64,000 bases of DNA from contig NC_061804.1 in NCBI RefSeq assembly GCF_021462225.1, positions 38,019,975 to 38,083,974 on the forward strand, written 5' to 3'. The notes under the pieces were generated by a model. That model ran no database searches, was not told where the DNA came from, and worked only from the letters and a program-made list of their open reading frames with translations. Shown piece by piece: positions 58,045 to 64,000 of the stretch. Position 1 is the first letter of the stretch; every line of letters starts with the position of its first letter. The DNA is from Girardinichthys multiradiatus. Its lineage: Eukaryota; Chordata; Actinopteri; Cyprinodontiformes; Goodeidae. The position numbers were made by a program, and so were the translations under genes.

Positions 58045-58320
58045 CTCTCCTGAAGGGTATCACCTACTGAAAGAAACTACGATGTGGGTGATCGAGAACT
58101 TTTGGCCATTAAATTGGCTCTTGAGGAGTGGTGTCACTGGCTGGAGGGCGCTGAACATCCCATGCTGGTCTGGACCGATCACAAGAATCTTTCTTACCTT
58201 CAGTCTGCTAAACGCTTGAACTCTCAGCAGTCCCATGGGTCCTCGTTCTTCTCTCGGTTTAACCTGTCCATTTCCTATCATCCTGGCTCCAAGAACATAT
58301 AGCCTGATGCTCTCACACAA
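58045..58320 (+). pseudogene. Gypsy RNase H, C-terminal part
   Basis: After the SINE the + frame at 58084-58302 reads [20 protein letters not shown] and [20 protein letters not shown], with the conserved RELLA glutamate and TDHKNL aspartate of RNase H. It then reads [11 protein letters not shown] and a stop where the family usually has A-D-A-L-S. The domain would degrade the RNA of the RNA-DNA hybrid. Confidence 0.8.
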
Positions 58321-58339
58321 CAGTTCTCATACGACGACT

Positions 58340-59235
58340 CCGACAAGGAACCAGCAGCCAAGCCCAAAAGAATGAACCAGACCCAGGTACCGGTCCACAT
58401 AATAAAACTTTCGTTCCATCCTCAGTCTGTTCCTGCCTCATCCATTGGTTTCACTCCGCTAAATTCTCTGCTCACCCTGGTTCTAGTCGCACCATTGCAC
58501 TCATTTTCAGACGCCTCCGATGGAACTGTATTCATAAGGACATAAAGGAATATGTACTCGCATGTCCCATCTGTGCTCGCAACAAGTCATCCCACAAACC
58601 ACCTGCTGGACTGCTACAACCTCTCATCATATCCAACCGTCCTTGGTCACGCATCGCTCTGGACTTCATTACTGGACTTCCTGTTTCTCAAGGTGACAAC
58701 CACCATTCTCACAATCATTGACCGTTTTTCTATATCCTGCCATCTTGGACCCTCAGAAAACTACCATCCACCTTTCAAACTGTATAACTTCTGGTCAAAC
58801 ATGTTTTCAGACTCCATGGCATTCCCGGGACCTCCTGTCAGACCGCGGATCCCAGTTCATCTATCAGGTTTGGAAACAGTTCTGTTCATCACTTGATGCT
58901 AAAATTTCACTAACATCTGGATATCACTCCCAGTCTAATGGACAGACCGAAAACAAATGAATCAAGAACTCGAATCCTCCCAAAGATTTCTCACTTCCAC
59001 CAATCCACCCGACTGGAGCAGGTTCCTACCCTGGGTAAAATGCGTTCACAACTCTCACATCTCCACTGCTACATGTCCCTTTGAAGTCTCACTTGGCTGT
59101 CAACCACCACATTTCCCATCTGATGAGAAAGATATTTCTGTCACATCTATCCACCATCACATCCACTATTGCAGACATGTATGTTCTGACACGGTCAAAG
59201 CCCTCCAGCGTACAGCCGAACAAAACCAATGATAT
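58340..59235 (+). pseudogene. Gypsy integrase, frame-broken
   Basis: Traces run in order over three frames: the zinc-binding region with RTIALIFRRLRWNCI (about 58490) and YVLACPICARNKS (about 58552-58590), the first core motif [15 protein letters not shown] (about 58650-58695), [15 protein letters not shown] (about 58840-58880) with the second catalytic aspartate, and [12 protein letters not shown] (about 58915-58950) with the catalytic glutamate. The expected acidic residues are all visible, but short deletions change frame at least twice. Integrase would insert the cDNA. Confidence 0.8.
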
Positions 59236-59479
59236 GCAGATAGGAGACGTACACCCGCACCACAGTATTTTCCTGGTCAGAAAGTATGCCTCTTGTCCCG
59301 TGATATCCCTCTAAGACCTATTTCCAAGAAACTTGCTTATTGCTTTATTGGTCCATATGAGATATAGTCACTTATCAGCCCCACCGCAGTCCATCTTTGT
59401 TTACCTGCTAACCTTCGCATCCATCCCATTTTCCATGCGTCCCACATTAAGCCTGTCCTGACCGGCACCTTGTGCCCTC

Positions 59480-59712
59480 CGCCCGAGGCCCCTTCGCCTG
59501 CCCGGGACTTTGAGGGGCACCCTGTTTACTCGGTCCGAAGGATCATGGACTCCTGACGGCGGGGTTATGGTTGGCAGCGTCGACTGGGAGGGCTACAGTC
59601 CTGAGGACCTTTCTTGGGTGCCCCGTTCTTTTATTTGTGATCCTTCTTTAATTTCCGATTATCAGTCTTCACTTCCGTCCACCTCTTCTGGGCCACCAAG
59701 TGGCGGCCCATG
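59480..59712 (+). pseudogene. Gypsy C-terminal chromodomain
   Basis: The frame 59510-59713 contains the chromodomain core [19 protein letters not shown] (about 59575-59630), preceded in another frame by HPVYSVRRI at 59518-59544. The WEGY and SWVP phrases are diagnostic of chromodomains fused to Ty3/Gypsy integrase. In active relatives this domain is thought to steer integration toward modified chromatin. One frameshift lies between the two halves. The frame ends just before the polypurine tract. Confidence 0.8.
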
Positions 59713-59720
59713 AAGGGGGA
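59712..59720 (+). other. Polypurine tract of the Gypsy element
   Basis: GAAGGGGGA immediately precedes the TGATATCGGG start of the 3' LTR, the standard position of the plus-strand primer for reverse transcription. Confidence 0.8.
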
Positions 59721-60466
59721 TGATATCGGGGTCTGGGGGACTTTGTCTCCTCTTTTGCCTGCTACTTCATTATTCCTCCCCTAGGTGGCGTCAGAACATG
59801 TTGGCTGGGTGCTGCCACAGGTGTTTCACATTAAGCCTCACCAGGAGAGGGGTTAAGTGCTGTCTGCTGCCAGCACTTCAATGCCTGAGTGTTAACAAAC
59901 TGTGGTAAAAGCTCTAGCCCTCTGATGTTCCTGATTCCTTGTTTAGAAGGATTTTCTCACCTCGTGTGTGTTCTCCCTCAGGTTTCCCTGTGTTCTGGAT
60001 CCCATTCCAGCTCGTTTTTTGTTTCCTGAGCTTACCTACATGAATTCACGTTGTCTCCTTCGGACTGAAGTTTCCGGCTGGCGGTGTGCTGACTCCTCCT
60101 TCCTCGGACTCTCCTGTGATCAAACCCTGCTCACCCTCCACCGTGTTCACCTTCCTAGCCGCTCTGCAAGAACCCATCGCGCTGTGCTGAGCTCATTGTC
60201 CTCCTGGATCAAATCCTCCTCCCAAGAAGCAGTTCAAGCGTCACGGATCAAATTCTCCTCCTTCTGGCTGATCACCAACTTTCAGACCCCACCCATTCCT
60301 CCCTGGCGGTTCATTATCTCATCAGCACGATCTCCCTTCTCTACTTCCAGTATTCAGCAGTAGGAGACTCTGTGTTCCTGGTCCCGGATTCCTGACTTTA
60401 CTTATCAGATCTATTACAATAAACATTTTAAACTTTTTCCTGTCTCCTGAGTGTGTTCTGTATGTG
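59721..60466 (+). repeat. Gypsy 3' LTR, clipped at its end
   Basis: It starts TGATATCGGGGTCTGGG and matches the 5' LTR to GTGTTCTGTATGTG at 60466, with poly(A) signal 60418-60423. The last roughly 35 bases present in the 5' LTR (GGGTCA to ATGACA) are absent, replaced by unrelated ACAAGGTACAAGGCACAAGG. The two LTRs differ by many substitutions and indels, so the insertion is old. Confidence 0.85.
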
Positions 60467-62118
60467 CACAAGGTACAAGGCACAAGGTATATGCAAACTG
60501 AGCTGCTGCTTAGAACCTCCAGGCCAACAGGGCAGGTATATCAGAAGTATATCAGGATGGAGCCAACTTTTAAATTCACTCACAAGTTATCTATAACTTT
60601 CACCTGTCAAAACACGTTACCCAGTTGTTACTCAATAAATAACCCAATAGACTGATGTGATTCTCAGTCAACTCTGTCTCACAAACTAGCTCTAAAACAT
60701 ATTGAATGCACAATGTGTAAATGTTAAATGCACTTGGTGCAAATAATTAAATGTGGTCGCTCTGTTGTGGCTTGTGGGTGATGGTTTTATCTGCTAGTGG
60801 GCACTCAAATCAAATTCTGCTTTAGGACCCTATTCAGCCGTGGACGGGCCAAGTGCATACTTCAAACAGTGACTAGCAAAAGCTAGTGCTTTTATAAAAC
60901 ACTCAAGTTATATTAAACGTTTATCCTAATAAATGCATTTTTAATTAATTTTAATCATTTATTGTAATTTGTTTGTGCATTGATAATAATGAACAGAAAT
61001 CCAGTATTTTTCTTAAAAATAATAGAACATATGATAAACTGCTGTTTCTTTTTGCTATATGCATAATGCTCATCTCTGTTCTGAAGTTCTACCCCAATCA
61101 TTCTTTACCTTTTCCATCTCCCTGCCTTTTGGTATTAACATTATCACTGATCAATTATTTTGAATGTTACGAATTCTAATCTCAAAACCTGCTTGCATAT
61201 TTATAAATTCTTCTTTTTTTAATCAGTGGACACCCAATAGACTCAAAAATACTTAATTATTTATAGTGTACAAAACTACAGATCATTTGGGCAATTTTTC
61301 TTTGTGTTCAGACTTGTAAGTGATGACAGTTGTATTAATTTCCATGGCCGAAATTGAGAAATATGTAAAACAAAAAAGAGATAAGTGAGCACAAAGTGGG
61401 GAGAATGCAGGTCTAAGATTTTAATTCAACCTATGTATCAAGGGTTCCAGATGTAGCGGTATCAAATTTTAGAAAAGAAGCTACAAAATGAATAGCAACA
61501 TGAACTGTTTTTGTTGGGAAGGGATTTGTTCCCTTTCAAATGTTAGTTTAATTAGAATCTAAGATAAATAATGTCCACCTATAAAGGTTTGTTAAATATC
61601 CAGCAGCATAAATGATTAAGCGCTCTCCCTAATCCTCTGAAATCCCATCAGCTATCTCTATATTTAGGTAAGGTCTACAGTTGTAATGCTCCTTCTTGTA
61701 AATGTATTCTTGCTCATCTACAAAATGTCTAAACCAATGGAATTTATTCGTTATATTTGACTCTGAGTACTCAGACTTATTTCAGTAGCTATATAAGTTG
61801 CACTCGTGATTTTAAGGAGTTCCTTCTTTTACACCAGAAATCCAGCCACAGAGTATTTTTTGCAACCCATCCACTCCAAAAAGAGGACATGATAAGTAAG
61901 GAAGTGTTTTTAAAATTAAATTCTGTCTGGGAAACTTTAAAATTTTACTAAAAGGATCAGGGAGAGCAGATTGTCTGTCTTGTTGTGTCCTACCTCCCTC
62001 TTTGATTTGACATTTAAGTGACAGGTGATTGAAAAAAAACACTGCTGTGATGCATATGTGGAGAATGGATAAAGACCCATAAAGGGTGGACCATTACCTG
62101 TATTGATAAGCTTCTAGT
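60467..62118. other. AT-rich unique sequence
   Basis: Begins with a small ACAAGGTA/ACAAGGCA direct repeat (60467-60490). Beyond that I see no gene or repeat signature. Confidence 0.4.
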
Positions 62119-62130
62119 AATTTCACTAAT

Positions 62131-62462
62131 GGGGCTGCACAGCAAGAAGGTCCTGGGTTCAATTCCCGGCCGGGGGTCTTTCTGCATGGAGTTTGCATGT
62201 TCTCTCCGTGCATGTGTGGGTTCTCACTGGGTACTCCGGCTTCCTCCCACAGTCCAAAGACATACCTGTTAGGTTAACTGGTCACTCTAAATTGCCCTTA
62301 GGTGTATGAATGAGTGTGCATGGTTGTTTGTGTGTTGCCCTGCGATGGACTGGTGACTTGTCCAGGGGGTACCCTGCCTCTCGTCCATAGACTGTTGGAG
62401 ATAGGCACCGTCTCCCCCGCAACCCACTATGGAATAAGCGGTAGAAAATGACTTACTGACTG
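62131..62462 (+). mobile_element. tRNA-derived SINE lacking its A box
   Basis: The 12-bp duplications AATTTCACTAAT (62119-62130) and AATTTCATTAAT (62463-62474) differ at one base. The body matches the complement of 5288-5658. The head has GGGGCTGCAC joined directly to AGCAAGAAGG. The roughly 35 bases that hold the A box in the other copy are deleted, while the B box (GGTTCAATTCC, 62156-62166) is kept. The tail TGACTTACTGACTG is at 62447-62462. Confidence 0.85.
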
Positions 62463-62474
62463 AATTTCATTAAT

Positions 62475-64000
62475 ATATTTCAGTTATTAAATCAGTATGG
62501 AACAAGAACATAAACAAACAGACATAACTACTTTAAAGGAAATTCTGAAGGTAACTGAGGATGAATGTTGGCTGTCAAAACATATGTATCAATGTCTCTC
62601 TGAAACCTAAATTCACAGCTTTGGTTCATAATTTGGAGTGTTGAATAAGTTTAAAGGAAAGTTTGTAAGAAAGGAAAAATTATAAACTCCAAATGAGCAA
62701 CCTTTGCTCTGTCAACTCTGTCCACAATAACTGAAAAGGGTGTTAAGTTTGGTTTGAAACCAGACTGAACTGAAACCAGAGGGAATTGACATTTCTGCTG
62801 TTATTGGGCTCTGAATGTCCAGGTTGGATTTCTCAGTTGGGCTTCAGAACCAAATTTTTCACAGTGTGAAAACATTGTCTCGCTGAACAAGCTGAATTGG
62901 GTCTCTACCTCAGGTGCACAAGGGTAAAGCAAACACGACGCTGGCTGGAACTGTAAAGATTGGATGGTGGATATAACAAAATGTTATGGCAGATAAAAAC
63001 ATTGTGACTTAATCTTAACCAAGCTGCTCCAGGCTTGATTAATCCAACAGGGCCCTTGCTTGGGGCTAATTCTCAGAATCTCTTAATCTATCAGCCCATC
63101 ATTCTAGGCTTTTTTCTTCTCTGATTCAGCACCGAGAGCTCTGGTTGTAGAAATCACCCCATCGTGATGCCATCAGGTCCTGACCATGGAAGGGTTTAGA
63201 ACACTTATTTTTGGGGCACATTATAATACAAAGACTAAAAACTGTCTATTATTCTTTCAAACCTTATCTTTTAATGCTGACTAGAGGCAGATGTCTCTTT
63301 CAAGGTAACCAACATGCATTAAAAAAAACAATGTTTATTTTTTATTATCTGAAGCATGAAGGATTATTCCAGAACAATTAGATGTCATGATGAAGGTCTT
63401 CTGCCCCTTCTTGTTACACAGATTTCCCATTTTTACTAATAAATACATTTCAGTTTTAAATATACACATTGTGCATGTTAAAGGGAATAATCATCTACAT
63501 TTTAATAGCAGCTAGACCCAGAGGTGGTGCTGCAGCAACATGATAAAACTAAAGCGATCATATTTTTGTAATGTGTAAAAATAATTTGATCATCAGCCTG
63601 TCAAATCCCTGCTATTATGAATCATCCAGATCAGTTTCGGCTTCTTAAATAGTGTTTATTTCCAGTTTTGTTTATCTATCATTATTTCTTAACTTTAAGA
63701 ATCTTTAGATTTTTCCCTTAAGATAAATATTATTTTACCAGCAGCTACGGTTTCCCAGTCAGTGCAGCAAAATCAGTCTTTTGCATTTTAAATCAAGAGT
63801 AATCAGTGCTCCATGTTTTAGCCACTGAATCAAGATACACGCATCAGTATATGAACATTGTTTTGCTTTTTTTAAACAGCATGATTTATTCAAAAAGAAT
63901 TGGGTTGCATTTTCAGTCAAAGCATGAACAAATCCATTTTTGCAAGAAGGTGATTTTTATGCAGTTTTATTCATATCAAAAGATAGGCAAGCATCTTCAG
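62475..64000. other. Apparently unique sequence
   Basis: No mobile element or exon recognised. 63000-63130 is a long non-repetitive run (TTAATCCAACAGGGCCCTTG and following) of the kind often found conserved among vertebrates, but that cannot be judged here. Confidence 0.35.

Larger units (their letters stand above)
53271..60466 (+). mobile_element. Gypsy (Ty3-like) chromovirus, inactive, with nested insertions
   Basis: The order is 5' LTR, gag remnant with zinc knuckle, protease, reverse transcriptase, RNase H, integrase, chromodomain, polypurine tract, 3' LTR. This is the layout of vertebrate chromodomain-bearing Ty3/Gypsy elements. The span is 7.2 kb including three later insertions: solo LTRs at 53945-54744 and 56696-57508, and a SINE at 57845-58030. 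Without them and their duplicated targets the element would be about 5.4 kb. Gag is largely deleted, frames are shifted between domains and the 3' LTR is clipped, so it is dead. No env is present. The target duplication of the parent element cannot be tested because the 3' LTR terminus is missing. Confidence 0.9.

Overview
The window looks like non-coding, repeat-packed nuclear DNA of a ray-finned (teleost, probably percomorph) fish. The evidence is the mix of mobile elements: several Tc1-like transposon lineages, L2/Maui-like, Rex1-like and RTE LINEs, tRNA-derived teleost SINEs and a chromodomain Gypsy element. Species cannot be told from the sequence. I found no host protein-coding exon, rRNA, functional tRNA or CRISPR array that I can defend. 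Almost every coding stretch belongs to a decayed mobile element, so the window is probably intergenic or a large intron.

Layout. 1-7 kb: a dead Tc1-like element, an RTE LINE 3' end and a tRNA-SINE in largely unique AT-rich DNA. 7.2-8.6 kb: first of three copies of an unclassified G/T-rich, poly(A)-ended dispersed repeat. 8.8-24.7 kb: a cluster of related long LTR-like repeats, all on the + strand. Two are complete solo LTRs with exact 4-bp target duplications (GTGT and GGTT), and one of them sits inside an older related copy. Between them lie L2 fragments (one inserted in a Tc1 remnant) and a dead Gypsy pol fragment. 28.6-37.2 kb: RTE fragments, the second and third copies of the G/T-rich repeat (the second carries a perfect 67-bp hairpin), a nearly complete RTE element with a perfect 14-bp target duplication, an isolated Tc1 terminal repeat and an L2 tail. 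38.6-42.8 kb: a mosaic of Tc1 and L2 pieces. 44.4-51.8 kb: LINE tails, Tc1 remnants (one split by a 348-bp MITE-like element) and a Rex1-like LINE.

53.3-60.5 kb is the most informative region: one Gypsy chromovirus (LTR-gag-protease-RT-RNase H-integrase-chromodomain-LTR). It was later hit by two solo LTRs of one related family (5-bp duplications GTGTT and CAGAT/CAGAC) and by a SINE (14-bp duplication). All three insertions can be delimited to the base. The rest, 60.5-64 kb, holds one SINE in unique sequence.

There is no sign of an operon-like or otherwise new working system. What the window offers is a layered insertion history plus two repeat families that I cannot name: the long-LTR family and the G/T-rich retroposon.
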